Assembly (NCBI GenBank): GCA_021292105.1
Contig: CM037860.1
Span: 17,068,698 to 17,132,697, forward strand
DNA length: 64,000 nucleotides
Direction: 5' to 3'
Origin: Anadara kagoshimensis
Lineage: Eukaryota; Mollusca; Bivalvia; Arcoida; Arcidae
The stretch's first letter is position 1, and each line of letters starts with the position of its first letter. Position numbers and translations under genes: made by a program. Below, in pieces: positions 10,036-22,500 of the stretch. A model generated the notes under the pieces. That model saw only the letters and a list, made by a program, of their open reading frames with translations. It did no database searches and was not told the DNA's origin.

Positions 10036-11205
10036 TGGGTTTTTTTTATTCGTAAGAATAATATTGAAAACTCCAATTTATTTTGGAATGGATTTGTGAT
10101 CATCATAGAACGAATTCTGTTTACTGCATGTGGAAAATTATTATTTGTATGGTGATATTTACAAATTAAATGTTTATACTTTCAGGTATGGACAGTGACT
10201 TCTATAAAAAGATGGTGAAAATTATGATCAACATATTATTATATGTGAAGAGTATTTTTTGTTAACAAGTGGCAACTTTAAGGGATATGATACTTGTGAT
10301 TTATAGAAAAAATAAATACATTAAATGTGGAGTAACAGAAGTGAAGTAGTGCATTATAAAATAGTTTCAGGATTACATATATAGTTGAGATCTTTAATCA
10401 TGTGGCTGCTAAAAAAGATAGAAATGCATCAGATAAAACCTGAAGGTAAGTTTACAAATTCTTTTGGTCAAAGGGAAATAACTCAAATATGATAAAAGAA
10501 ATTTAATACTCTTATCAATGTAAGAGTTATGTCTCTTTGAGTATGTAGCTTGTTATATGGCTGTTTTAACCAAAAATATAAATAAATCGATAAAGAAAAA
10601 AAAAATAAAATGAAAGAATTTCAAAAAAAAAAAAAATTAAATAAGTGCATAGTTACATAGAAATTGAAGTAGCACAGTACTTATCCCTATCATAATATTG
10701 GACCAGTTGTGAAATTTCTTCTTTTTTTGCACACATTGAAAAAAACATATGAATGTAATAAGGTCTGTTCAGCAAAAATAACTTTAATTGATGTTAAGAA
10801 GAGGGTTTATGAGTTTTTTTTATTTAATTGGAATATTCCTCAATACAAAAGTAGTACCCGTACACAATTATATATATCCAAGTTTAGCACTTATAAGAAT
10901 GATTGAATTGCCTCCCTTTGACTGGTAAATTTGACATCAGTTTGTGTTTTACAACAAAATTCGTAGTATTAATTAACTGGTAAAAAATAGCAATGTGTTA
11001 ATAATTACACAATAAATGCTAAATATTTTGTAAAGATACTATTCTCTCAATACCTTTTTTGCTGAAAAGAAAGTTCAGTGCACTTCAAACTTTTGTATAA
11101 AGAACTTAAAAACAGTTTTATGGTAATTTTTTTTGTTTATCAGGATTGGTTCCATTGTCATCAAGTTGGGGACTCTTTTTTAGAGGCATTATGTACTCTA
11201 TATAA
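10036..11205. other. AT-rich DNA with one short dispersed-repeat match
   Basis: The only structure seen is the block at about 10477-10543 shared with 7446-7515 and A-rich tracts at about 10598-10640. A 65-codon frame at 10709-10906 is AT-driven and unsupported. Confidence 0.55.
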
Positions 11206-11207
11206 AT

Positions 11208-11360
11208 GAGACCTAGGTAGTTCAGTGGTTTTAAGCGACAACTTGCAAATCACTTGTCTTTGTAACAGGAAGGAGAAAATGCAGGGTCGAACAGGGGGTC
11301 AAACTTAGAGCCCTTTGGCACTATAGACAAGTGCTCTATCAACACAGATCCCTATGTTCC
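11208..11360. repeat. Possible tRNA-like SINE remnants
   Basis: TAGTTCAGTGGTTTTAAGCG at about 11218 looks like a class-II tRNA 5' half. On the other strand, the complement of TAGACAAGTGCTCTATCAAC (about 11323) looks like an A-box and D-arm region. Both are fragmentary and no tail is visible. Confidence 0.3.
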
Positions 11361-11570
11361 TCCCTTGTTATTTTTCATTTTTCCATGGTCTCACTTGGGA
11401 AATTTTGCCCAAATTCACACTGGTGGACTTTATATGGCTGGCAAGGGAGTTCTATTTGGTCAAAGTCCTTTAAAGCTTTGATCAAATGTTTTATTGAATT
11501 TTTTGACAATTACAACATCCATCCAAATTACTTCGAACTAAAAATGTGACAATGTAAACCTAGCTTAAGT

Positions 11571-12539
11571 TTGATTCTCATTCAGGCTGAACCTAGACTA
11601 GGGTGCCATCTAGGTGGTTGTCTCATTCAGGCTGAATCTAGACTAGGGTGCCATCTAGGTGGTTGTCTCATTCAGGATGAACCTAGACTAGGGTGCCATC
11701 TAAGTGTTTGTCTCATTCAGGCTGACCCTAGACGAAGGTGCCATCTAGGTGGTTGTCTCATTCAGGCTGACCCTAGACAAAGGTGCCATCTAGGTGGTTG
11801 TCTCATTCAGGATGAACCTAGACTAGGGTGTCATCTAGGTGGTTGTCTCATTCAGGATGAACCTAGACTAGGGTGTCATCTAGGTGGTTGTCTCATTCAG
11901 GATGAACCTAGACTAGGGTGTCATCTAGGTGGTTGTCTCATTCAGGGTGGTTGTCTCATTCAGGATGAACCTAGACTTGGGTGTCATCTAGGTGGTTGTC
12001 TCATTCAGGATGAACCTAGACTAGGGTGCCATCTAGGTGGTTGTCTCATTCAGGATGAACCTAGATTAGGGTGTCATCTAGGTGTTTGTCTCATTCAGGA
12101 TGAACCTAGACTAGGGTGTCATCTAGGTGGTTGTCTCATTCAGGCTGAATCTAGACTTGGGTGCCATCTAGGTGGTTGTCTCATTCAGGCTGACCCTAGA
12201 CTAGGGTGTCATCTAGGTGGTTGTCTCATTCAGGATGAACTTAGACTAGGGTGCCATCTAGGTTGTTGTCTCATTCAGGCTGAACCTAGACTAGGGTGCC
12301 ATCTAGGTGGTTGTCTTATTCAGGATGAACCTAGACTAGGGTGCCATCTAGGTGTTTGTCTCATTCAGGCTGAACCTAGACGAAGGTGCCATCTAGGTGG
12401 TTGTCTCATTCAGGCTGAACCTAGACTAGGGTGCCATCTAGGTGGTTGTCTCATTCAGGCTGAACCTAGACTAGGGTGCCATCTAGGTGTTTGTCTCATT
12501 CAGGCTGAACCTAGACTAGGGTGTCATCTAGGTGGTTGA
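11571..12539 (+). repeat. 45-bp minisatellite, 21 units, one frame open
   Basis: The unit GTCTCATTCAGGCTGAACCT, AGACTAGGGTGCCATCTAGG, TGGTT repeats 21 times plus one 18-bp partial unit at about 11944. Because 45 and 18 are multiples of three, one frame stays open for 322 codons as 15-residue units (LIQAEPRLGCHLGGC type). The other five frames have a stop in the consensus unit. Variation includes many amino-acid changes (A/D, E/D, P/S/L, L/R/Q, G/V/S) as well as silent ones (TGC/TGT, CTA/CTT/TTA), so selection on a protein is not evident. The apparent start is within the first unit and the stop is just past the last. I see no signal peptide, upstream exon signal or codon bias. The unit contains the near-palindrome CCTAGACTAGG. 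I treat it as noncoding. Confidence 0.95.
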
Positions 12540-12574
12540 GTGATCTTTTGTGATAACTAACTGATCACTGTCTA

Positions 12575-12625
12575 AGTTTGATACAGGCAGATCCTAGTGT
12601 GACAAGATTGTGGAAGGTCACTGGT
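12575..12625 (+). mobile_element. SINE group C fragment
   Basis: The GGCAGATCCTAGTGTGACAA block and GGAAGGTCACTGGTTTCTTT are core pieces of group C. It lies between the minisatellite and the next SINE. Confidence 0.5.
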
Positions 12626-12640
12626 TTCTTTTTTCAGAAT

Positions 12641-12927
12641 AACTACTATGGTTACTCAACTAGTAGAGCGTTGGCTTCATATGTGGGAGGTTGTAGGTTC
12701 AAACCTCAGCTGAATCTGACCAAGACTTAAAAATAGGGAGTGACTGCTTTTTCGCCCAAACGCACGGCACTTAGAAATAAAAGTCCCCTCCCTACACATT
12801 GCCCTGAGCGCACTGCAAAGGTAAAAAATTCTGTCACTTTACCTATAGCTGGTGAAATTGCGATATAAGTGAAATATTCTTGCCTAGAAGCTGAAACCTC
12901 ATTCAATTAATCAATCAATCAATTCAG
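12641..12927 (+). mobile_element. SINE group B
   Basis: The head ACTACTATGGTTACTCAACT and AGTAGAGCGTTGG is followed by B box GTAGGTTCAAACCTC. The B body has ATCTGACCAAGACTTAAAAA and CACATTGCCCTGAGCGCACT, with an internal deletion replacing the CCCCGTGTCACGGCAGG part. The tail is GCGATATAAGTGAAATATTC, TTGCC, then (AATC)n. Confidence 0.82.
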
Positions 12928-14794
12928 AACTCATTAGCTAAATATGAGTAAAATAATTTAGACAGGAGTGCAAAACATATACCTATTCTACATAATATAC
13001 AAATGCACACTGCACATTCATTTCGCAAACCAGAGACCAGGGAAAATTATTCATCTAAAGTAATTTGAGTATGTCTATGTTAAGATGGGATATTCAGATT
13101 GTGTTATCATAGAACTGAATATAAATACAAATATCTTGTAATAAGCTATCTGAGTTCCAACCAAATGTAAAACCCTTTATCTACTATCTGACCATTTGTC
13201 TATCAAACATAACTACTATCAGCTCATCAGTTTTAAGCCATGTTGGATGTCATTAGGGTAATGAAGCTGGAATTAAAATCCCCACACATCTGTCCCAGCA
13301 AATGTCTTCAATTTCTGCCTTAAAACAGCAGAAAAGAATTTCTTCCACTCCATATCCGGGTAATTTAAATCCATTGATTTATAAGGCTTCATAAAAAAGA
13401 TGCCAAAGTGCCAATTTCTGGGGACACTTTCTATTTGTAATGAAAAAAGAAGCTGATTACACGTCTAAACTAACTAGTATTGATTCAGAGTATTGATTTT
13501 AGTCTCAACAAAAGTATCTGGGAAGCTGTTTTGAATTTATTTTCTAAGCACGTCGCACGTGCATTTTCTAAAGTGTCATGGTTGACTGATTTCTTTGATG
13601 ATATCATGAACAACGAGAAAAAAAATGAAATAAAATTAATGAGATTGTAGAGTGTATTGGGGTTATCCTGTTTTAACAACCCCCCTCCTTTTGACTTTTC
13701 AGTTTTCAGTCAAGTCTTTCAGTAAAGACAACTTACAGAATACAAACTTTTAAATTTGATTTCAAGTAAAAATTACCATGGTACCAGCTTAAATTTCAAG
13801 GGCTCACAATTTTCTATTTTTTTGTGTGAAATTTAAAGGATCTGCAAGAACTTAGCCCAAGTTTGAAGCAGTGTTTAACGTTAGTTTTGACTATTTTGGA
13901 AAAGGTACAGAGTGATAATTTGTGAAAATTAGAAATTTAGAAAAATAAAGTATTTCTGTAAAATTGAGAATGAGCCTATATTTTGTTTTGGAGAGATGCA
14001 AGAGACAACCTCAACAACTTTGGGGAAAAGCAAGTACCAGTACCCCTCCAGTGTAGTCATGTCCGCATGATTCTGTATGGGTTAACCTCATAAGTATCTT
14101 GTCAAAAATTGTCAAATTTAAGTGGGAAGTTGAATTATTACTTTTCCATTTTTATCATAATTTTTAACTTTTATGTGTAAGGCTACACATGGTACCTTCT
14201 GTGTTTAGAAGTCCAGAGATCATGGCCTTACAAGTGTTAAAAGGGAAATTATTTATGTGTATTTCCTGACCCTTTTAGTAGTTTATACCTGGTACATACA
14301 CATATATAAAAATAACTTCTAAAAGCCCTTATCTGTCCTGTATTAGGGATGAAAGGAAATCGTTCTCCCTGTTTCCAGTTAGGGAAGTTTCTTTTCTAGA
14401 TTTAATGTGTTAGAGGGTTATTTTATAATTTATGGTAGATTTTAATAAAGACGAATTAAAACAACATAAGTCCTTTTAAGATCATCTTCCCTTTTAAGAT
14501 TTGTCCCTGATAAAATGATTTGATCAAGTGGACTTTTAATTTCCAGATCCAAGATTTTTCCTGTTATATTTAAGGTTCACAAATTACAGGGGAACTTGCA
14601 GAAAGTTTTGTGTTAGGCCATGTGCATGTATACACAAATGTAATAGATAGTCTCATTTTCCTAGCTGAGCTGACTACTCGGTGTTTCTGAAAATTCTGAA
14701 AATGAATTGATGTTAGGTTATTAGGAACTGTCATTAAATACCAAATGTGCTCCTGTTATAAGTTCACAAGATTAACAAATACTTCCTTCCAGTG
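12928..14794. other. Unique DNA, no gene seen
   Basis: No convincing exon is seen. A 64-codon reverse frame at 13485-13679 has no supporting features. Confidence 0.55.
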
Positions 14795-15135
14795 CACCAC
14801 TATGGTAGCTCATTTGGTAGAGTGCTCACTTTGTATGTGGGAGGTTGGAGTTCCAACCCAGCCCTGGTCTGACAAAGATTTGTAAATAGGTAGTGACTGG
14901 GTTATTTTGCCATGTATTTAGCATTTAGAAAAGTCACAGGATTCTTCAGAAAAGACCTTAAAACCAATGAGCTGTATCAAAGAAGGCTTGACAACCCTCC
15001 CTGCATATTGTCCTAAGTGCATTACAAAAGTAAAAAAAAAAGAAAAACGTCTGCCACTTCACCTATAGCTAGTGACATTTTAATATAAATGAAATATTCT
15101 TGACGGTGATTTAAAACTCCATTCAATCAGTGAAT
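14795..15135 (+). mobile_element. SINE group B, full length
   Basis: It starts CACCACTATGG with A box TAGCTCATTTGGTAGAGTGC and a weakened B box GGAGTTCCAACCC. The body has GTCTGACAAAGATTTG, ATTTAGAAAAGTCACAGG, CCTCCCTGCATATTGTCCTA. The 3' part is CACTTCACCTATAGCTAGTG, AATATAAATGAAATATTCTT and CATTCAATCA. Confidence 0.85.
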
Positions 15136-15320
15136 TGATTTACTGTAAAGCAATGTGTTTTGAGACATCATAATTTTATGATGGAGTTGGGTATATTGAC
15201 CTTAAGTTCATACCGAGGAGTTGCTGTGGATAAAACCCATGATCTGCCACTGAGGATAGGATTTGAAGGGGATAAATGCCACTTAACTTTTGCTACATAA
15301 GAGAGGGCCCTCTATTTGAA

Positions 15321-15636
15321 GGGACCACTGCTGTAGCTAAGTTGGTAGAGTGCTCGCTCTGTAAGTAAGAGGTTGTGGGTTTTGAACCCAGACTGGTCTG
15401 ACCCAAGACTTGAAAGTGGGTGGTGACTGTTTTTATGCCAAACTTTCGACATGAAATGAAAGTCACAGTTCTTTATGAGGGGACCGTAAAATAAAAGAGG
15501 TCCCTTGTCATGGTAGGTGTGGAACGATAAAATACCCTGCTGTATCTTGCAAAATTTCTGCACCTTCCCCAATAGCTGGCAACATTTTGATATAAGGGAA
15601 ATATTCTTGAATGCGATGATAAAAACCATTACTCGA
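15321..15636 (+). mobile_element. SINE group A with 11-bp target duplication
   Basis: The element is flanked by CTCTATTTGAA at 15310-15320 and 15637-15647. The A box TAGCTAAGTTGG is at 15334-15345. The B box region is GGGTTTTGAACCC with one extra T. The body has GTCTGACCCAAGACTTGAAA, CGACATGAAATGAAAGTCAC, GAGGTCCCTTGTCATGG; the tail is ATATTCTTGA and CCATTACTCGA. The reverse frame at 15312-15629 is its shadow. The intact duplication suggests a fairly recent insertion. Confidence 0.92.
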
Positions 15637-15647
15637 CTCTATTTGAA

Positions 15648-16667
15648 ATCCTATTATAATTGGACAGACTATTATAATTAGACTGTCATAAAGATTATTG
15701 TAGTTTTATATGTGTACATACATGTAAAATTATCAGATATGTATATTTAATATTTAAGTATCTTTTTGATCATCAGATCTGAGAGAAATGGTTGACTTAG
15801 TAACTGCGTGCGAGTACAGTTATATGAAATTGGTTTATATAAAATAAATACACACTTTACAGGGATAGGAGCTGTACTGACTACACAGTACATAAAATGA
15901 CTGTTTGACCGACCAACCAACCACATCTTTGGTTTTTGGGATGAAAAAAATTATGACTGAAACTCGTGAGAAAAAAAAACCTCTGCTCTGTCAGAAACAT
16001 TGATCCAGTTATGATAAAACCTGTGTCATGGTGATGAGTAATGTACTACATGAAATAATATGTATCTGAGAAATTAATTAATAGCGCATTGAATACACAG
16101 CTCACTTAGTACAGTAACCCCCCTCGTTTTTGGTGTACCAATATTAGTGGTGGGAGAGGTGTTTTTATTACTAAACTGGTAAATTTAAATAAGAACACTC
16201 ATAAGGAAATGATAATTGATAGAATTGGGGAATTGCTCATAAAGAAGTAGGAGTATTTTTCACAAATCTCTGTTTTGAAATTATATGCTGACACAATATA
16301 AGTATTTAAATGTTTAAATTGATAGTATACGGCTTTCCCATCCGCCCACACAGGTATTATTTAATTTTTGACCTGGTTTGTAGATGTTTTTAGCATATGT
16401 TTATGTATATATATATGTACCTGTCCTTGGACACTATAGGAAGTATTTATCATTTTGTGTGTGGCTTTATGTTAAATCCTGGGGATGTAGATATTGTCTG
16501 TTTAGATATAAACAGGTTTTTATCATCTAGGATATCCCTAATTTGTTTGGTCATTTGAACACTCCTCCACAGTTTTACTGCCCCAGATAGCCTTTTACTA
16601 AGATGATATAGTATGACATGATTTGGAGGGAAATGTGGGGAGGGGGGAGGTGATACCTGCATATGTA
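15648..16667. other. Unique AT-rich DNA
   Basis: The only simple structure seen is a short TA run at about 16407-16420. No gene is supported. Confidence 0.55.
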
Positions 16668-16885
16668 GCTTAGTCAGCACTCTGCATTTAGAAATGAAAG
16701 TCACAGGGAACTTGGGAAGAGACCTTAAAAACTGATGGCCCTTGTTGCATGGCATGGCACATTAAAGACCCTCCTCCACATTGTCCTGAGCACACAGCAA
16801 AGGCCAAAATTTCTGCCTCTTCATGTCTTATGTAAGTGGAATATTCTTGACTGGGATGTAACACTCAATTCAATAAATTGATTGA
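16668..16885 (+). mobile_element. SINE group B, 5'-truncated
   Basis: GCATTTAGAAATGAAAGTCA, GACCTTAAAAACTGATGGCC, TTGTCCTGAGCACACAGCAA and GGAATATTCTTGACTGGGAT match the B body and tail. The tRNA-like head is missing, replaced by unrelated G-rich sequence (about 16628-16650). Confidence 0.78.
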
Positions 16886-16940
16886 TTTACTATAAAGCAG
16901 ATTGTTTAAAAACCAAGTTTACTGTCCAGGTTCTCAGGTT

Positions 16941-16941
<1 letters not shown>

Positions 16942-17001
<60 letters not shown>
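16942..17001 (+). repeat. (CA)30 microsatellite
   Basis: An uninterrupted CA dinucleotide tract. The 61-codon frame across it is not a gene. Confidence 0.98.
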
Positions 17002-17003
<2 letters not shown>

Positions 17004-17552
17004 AAATACTGTACTTCCAATTGCCTGTATCGCCTGTGTTGCTACATCTTATGAGCTTTTTTCATGAAATAAAAACTGCTGTAAATTGCTCTTTACATGT
17101 CCATACATATTTAACCAATTTGTATAAACACAGTAAAGACACATTTCAATCACAAAAAACAGGACTCTTTTAATTTCCTTTAAATTAATTGTGAAATTTT
17201 TACAAATGAATAGATATTCACTGAAACAGACACAAAAAATCGTCAGTTTTCAAAAACACACATAGTTTTATGGTTTCGACACATAGAGTGAACAATGTAT
17301 ATGGACCGAATCCAAGTAGTTGATCAATGGACAAATAAGGCATTTCTCCTAGTTAAGCATTAATTAGTGCTGATTATTCCTACAGCTTTGATTATCCAAC
17401 GTGACTGACGGTCATCACCAGTAATGTCAGTAATACACGTAAATAGGTAATTAAGTAGTTTACATAGATGATGCTTCTGTTTTGATAAATATATAATTTA
17501 CATCTGATTTTCTGATTGTTATTTTTTATTATAAAAAATAAAACATATTACA
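17002..17552. other. Unique AT-rich DNA
   Basis: No gene or family repeat is recognised between the CA tract and the insertion that starts at 17566. Confidence 0.55.
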
Positions 17553-17565
17553 GTACAATTGTTTA

Positions 17566-17772
17566 AACCGATAATAAAGTGAACCAACACCCTGGTATTT
17601 AATTGTGTTGTTAGAGTCCGTTGTTGGATCCTAATTGGATTCAATAGAGTCTTTCTACATAAATAATAAATTATAAATAATATGATAGAACTCAACAATC
17701 AACAGACTGCAAGTGGAGGTTTTATTTTGATCGACTAGTTTCGCCGGTGAAGTCCCGGCGTCATCAGGATCC
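17566..17772 (-). mobile_element. 207-bp insertion, Penelope-like pseudo-LTR fragment candidate
   Basis: The insertion is bounded by direct repeats of GTACAATTGTTTA (17553-17565 and 17773-17785), so it carries a 13-bp target duplication. Read on the minus strand it begins with a hammerhead-like motif, then AATAAAACCTCCACTTGCAG, TCTGTTGATTGTTGAG, and ends in TTCACTTTATTATCGGTT. Minimal hammerhead ribozymes in pseudo-LTRs are a known feature of Penelope-like retroelements, so a 5'-truncated or solo fragment of such an element is the best guess. No reverse transcriptase or GIY-YIG coding is present. Confidence 0.6.
17730..17772 (-). ncRNA. Hammerhead-ribozyme-like motif 1
   Basis: On the minus strand: GGATC, core CTGATGA, C, stem GCCGG / CCGGC around loop GACTTCA, core GAAA, minimal stem III C-TA-G, then TC and GATC. 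Stem I can form from GATC pairing with GATC, and cleavage would fall after GTC. All core boxes of a type-I minimal hammerhead are present. The odd point is the extra C between CTGATGA and stem II (equivalently, an outer C-G pair that uses the core G). Activity is untested and may be impaired. Confidence 0.6.
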
Positions 17773-17785
17773 GTACAATTGTTTA

Positions 17786-19063
17786 TACAAATGTATTTAT
17801 CAACTGGGAGAAGAGAGTTATGAATGAAGTACAAATTTAGCTACATTTTTGTACATATTTAGTGCTTTAATCTTGCTATCAATTGTGTCACAAAAACCCC
17901 AAAACTGACATTCGATTTTGTCAAAATTTCCAGATCTACAGTATTATGAAAAAAGTTCAAGATACAGATTGAGTTTAAATTTCTATGCCATATTTACATG
18001 TACATGGAGATGAGACAGAGTTATCTCCCTTAGACTGTATACATGTAGTAGCTATTGTCAATTACGATACATATTAACATATGTTCATTGATAGTGTATG
18101 AATAGGATAATAATGAAATTTCTAAGAAAAATTAGAAAATCCTTCAACAACCATAATTCTTTTTCCATCAAGCATTAGCTTTAATATTTGATTTGATAAA
18201 TTGACTGAGGTTATAACTCTAATTTCAAAACAATTATAAAAACTTAATACAAATACATTTATTGTACAATTAAATTTAACAAATATCTATTACAGCAAAA
18301 ATGAATTTTTGTAGACAATTTAAATACTTATTTGTTGTTGTTTTTCCTTTTCCAAGTATTCAGTAAATATTTAGCGAGTTACGTGATTTTAATATTGGGT
18401 CATTTCCTTCTAGACTTATGAAATAATAAAAACAACAGTATTGTAAGTGTTTACTGTGACACTTGAAGAACTGACATACATCTAGAGACACACAAGTGTT
18501 TACAAAACTCCAATATTAAGTATGTCACTTATAAAGAATTTCAAATCGTGTCATCCATCCTAAGTCACCCAATCAAACAGAGCCATTATATACTTATTAT
18601 TTCCTTCTTAAATATAGTTTTTCTTAATTTTCAAAATCTGATTGTTAAAAATCTTGTTAAGGGTTTATCACCCCCTTGTAATATCTTTTGTAAATAAACA
18701 GTGCTAGATAGGAAATCCCGGTTTGTTAAGATCCAGTTAAGTTGTACCATGCGGGTGTAAGGAAATCCTATTTGGGGGTAGACACTGTACTGGTATATAC
18801 ACACAAGACAGGTGTGTATGTCCGGGGATATAGATTTGTTGATTAATATCTTAAGTGGTTAGCAAACAAAAACTTATTAAAATGTGTATATTTTGAGAAT
18901 TTTCATGTAAGAGGAATTAGGAATGCTGTAATAAGAATTAAGATGAAAGTTTTTATTCTTGTTTTGATTTAAGTTGGCTAATTTATTGTGTTTGGTATTA
19001 ATCTTTATAACCCTGTCTGTATGTATAAATATTACTTTTCTGTATAATTAAGTTGCCCATTAG

Positions 19064-19066
<3 letters not shown>
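17786..19066. other. Unique AT-rich DNA
   Basis: No gene is supported. A small hairpin lies at about 18796-18819 (ATACACAC, loop AAGACAG, GTGTGTAT). Confidence 0.55.

Positions 19067-19099
<33 letters not shown>
19067..19099 (+). repeat. (AG)n microsatellite
   Basis: An uninterrupted AG tract of about 16 units. Confidence 0.97.
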
Positions 19100-19104
<5 letters not shown>

Positions 19105-19180
19105 ACAATAAGAAATAAGAAATATAATGTTTAGATAAATGCAAAAAGTGTACTGGTATGCATACACAGTCATGTACAAG

Positions 19181-19208
19181 GTGTGTGTGTGTGTGAGAGA
19201 GAGAGAGG
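19181..19208 (+). repeat. Compound (GT)n(GA)n microsatellite
   Basis: Seven GT units pass directly into seven GA units. The same GT-to-GA junction type recurs at 27839-27886. Confidence 0.95.
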
Positions 19209-19513
19209 GGCATATATTTTCCGATCTTGCAAGATATTTTGTTCTTTGTAGCTGCTCTAACCATACACTCAGGTCGTTCCCAGGTGAAAGAGTACCCTAT
19301 AATTTGTAGAATATTTGTTCTACCCACTTTGACATAAATCGGGATATATCACACTCATTGAACACCCTCTTTTTAAATTGCTAAATCAGCGATTTTGGAA
19401 AACTTAAACTTTTACACCTGGCAATTTAACAACCAGTTTCTTTCTCTCTACTTCCCTCCTACCTTCCCTACCCAAGACTCCCTCAATAGTGTTTGTCCTC
19501 AAAAGACAACTAA

Positions 19514-19516
<3 letters not shown>

Positions 19517-19546
<30 letters not shown>
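19517..19546 (+). repeat. (TC)n microsatellite
   Basis: An uninterrupted TC tract, complementary in sequence to the AG tract at 19067. Confidence 0.96.
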
Positions 19547-19547
<1 letters not shown>

Positions 19548-22500
19548 AAAACACGTCCCTTAAGCCACCTAACCATTCAATACATAAATGTAAAAACATC
19601 ATCATTATAACATCAATCAAATAGAAAATGCATTCTAAGATATAAATATGAAATTTTTGTACAAATTTTATCTGTAGAATGATAGTGTCATCTTCTGTTA
19701 AAATCACAATTGTTTAAACATTTAGCAGAATGAAAAATTGTAATTATGATTTGTATAAAAATTAAATTAATAGAAGGTTGAGATAATTCAGATGTATTAT
19801 GTCAGAATTAGTTCAAGTTGTTACGATGGAGCAAGTTTATCTACCGGATGTAATGATGTTTATTACAACTTCTTATCTTTAAGTATATATAAATAAAATG
19901 TGCAGTGTATGAAATATTCCACTGAAAGTCATCTTTAACTCGACACTAGGTCATCGATAGGGAAGTTGATTAAACTTACTAAAGAGCCCGAGAGATTATG
20001 AGTTGCTTTAGTACTTAAATATGGCACGGGTTCGTAAATATTTTATTTAACTTCCTCAGTGGGGTTTTGTCAAATGCATTATGCCAGGCCTCAAGAATGC
20101 AAACTTCCGTTGTTTCACTGTTAAAAATTTAATTTCACTTTTTCATGAAAATTATTTATTTGGGTCAATTTCATTTTCTGTGGTCAGAATTGCATAAAAT
20201 GATAATAATTTGTCTGTTTAGTGCTTTTGCACAAAACACTACATAGCTGTATATCTTTTTTGTTGAATGTAGGTGTTTGTCAAATCAGCATTATATAAAC
20301 GTTTTTGATGAGAGAATTTGTTTTGAAAACAATATGGCGTATTTGTCTTGTGTAAGTTTATGATGTTTTACTTATTACAACTTGCTCATATACTTGCCTT
20401 AACATGTCATACCACTCATACTAATCCAAGGGGCCGAGGCAGGGCTCATGAAAAAACCGTAGTATCAAAGTTTTCTAGATGTTTGGGCTAGTAAAGCAGT
20501 AGGGTTTACCGGACAGAAAGAACTTTTACTTGATCATAAAAAAATGATTAAAAATGATTGGTACTAAGTTTTGGATATTTTTTTTTACTGGGAATTGCCC
20601 CTTACACATATGTCAGCCTGGGGAAAATTGTTGACAAATCAGATTATCAGAAACCGCAAATTTTGAAACAGAAGTCGTTGATTGATATTAAACCGAAAAC
20701 TGGTGCCAGACAATTTGTACGGAATTTGACATTTTTCAGTCAGACCAACACAAATAATAACTGGTTTTGTCCTTTCAGAAACACTGCCTAGACGTTATAA
20801 CTTTATAGTCTCAGAGTACAGTCCGGATTAGCCTGAATTGTCTTTGACTGTGTAGAGGATATACAGCAGTAACATTTTAATGCAGTTTCCTTGGTGATAA
20901 TGTAAAAGTAATGTTCTAAATTATGAAAGCTTTTGAAATAATTAAATAATACCATGTGTACATTTTCTTGGCTCTTTTGATAATTTTTCAAAAAAAAAAA
21001 AAAAAAAAAGAAGTTATCCTTCTGCTGTTTGTCTCCTCAGATTACTTGTCAAGTGTGCCTGGTACCCTTGAAATATGTTTTGAATTAGTGATCACAGATG
21101 CTAAGGGCCATCAGTGTAACTGGTAAAAAAGAAAAACTTTTTTTAGGAAATGAGATAGAAATGTTTTAAAGATAAAATTACTTGGATGTACTGTGTTGTA
21201 TATTTACTTAAACTCCAACATGCTTCTGTATGTAATGAGGTTTTCTGGTCTCCTGGGGATCTGTTTGTAAGAAAAAGACATTAAAATCTTCTACCAAAAG
21301 TTTATGACATCTAGAAGAGGAAATGAGACCCAAAAATGATTTAAGATTATCCTTTACATGTTTAGATGACATAGTGCCGGACTGCCTGCCTGGGTCTGTT
21401 AGAGATAATTATCTTCATTAGTTAGTCAGATTTTTATGGAGGGAGAGAAGAGAATTATTTTTGCTGCCCTTCTGATAGTTTTCTGTTTTTTCCCCTCAGT
21501 TTCTGATTATAACTTTACATGCAGTATATTTTTGGGGATATAGTAATGATTTCAATATTATTACATGTTTATCATTCAAACCCATGATATATCTAATAAT
21601 ATGTTGGTATTTTAATTTTAGTAGCATTTTCATTTTGATTAAAAATTCAGTTCTGATTTTTTTCCATCAGAATTGTGTATTGATATTTTCTGTAGTTGCA
21701 GCAGTTACGAGAAATCTTTGAGGTCCGGAGCTTCAAGGTCATTAAAAAGAAAGTTGATGCTGATGTCAATCATTGAATTAGCAAATAGCTATCTGCTCAA
21801 CTAATCAGTAATTGAGTCATGCTGAAGTTATTTCAAGTTTTGTGTTGTAATATTTTATGTCTGTTTGATGGACCAGAACCACAGCTAAAAATGTAAAACA
21901 AACAAATAGATTAGCATCTCTTGTTTGACTGGAGATGTTCATCTGCACAGTCACTTTGAAATCTTTTAAAAAAATAATTTGTGTATAAGGGCATCTCACT
22001 CCTACTCAGTACTGTCACTAGTTGCCCCCTAGCCATGTAAGTCGAGCAACATTGTAAACATTATGTAAATTATTAAGACCTAAATTGTGTTAGTTTAGTC
22101 TTACAGTGCATTTAAATATTTTCTGCATTATCTGCAAAATAGATCATTGAAAAACAAAAGATTAACTAATTTACACTGCCTGGTATTCCAGCCAATGAAT
22201 ATTTGAAATGTCAGCAGTAGTATTTTGACCCAAAGTTCTTGAACATGGAGTGAGTGGAAAACTCTTACTAGCTGACTTTATAGCTTGTGATCAAGATGTG
22301 GCTATTACATAGTACTTCATTGTGCTAGCACTATAAAACATCTTAAAAGTTTGATTAGTACTTGAGGATAACAACCACACAGTCTATTTTATACTATTGA
22401 CCCGTAATTACTGCACCAAAAATCTGAAATTCATGTCATGGAATATATTCCACTGTTTGAACCTTTGGCATTTTAATGACGGCAGATTCTAGTTCTTAGC

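Noticed and set aside
11571-12539. 322-codon frame as a protein gene
   Set aside because: It is entirely a 45-bp tandem repeat whose length preserves frame; no splice site, signal peptide or selection pattern supports a gene.
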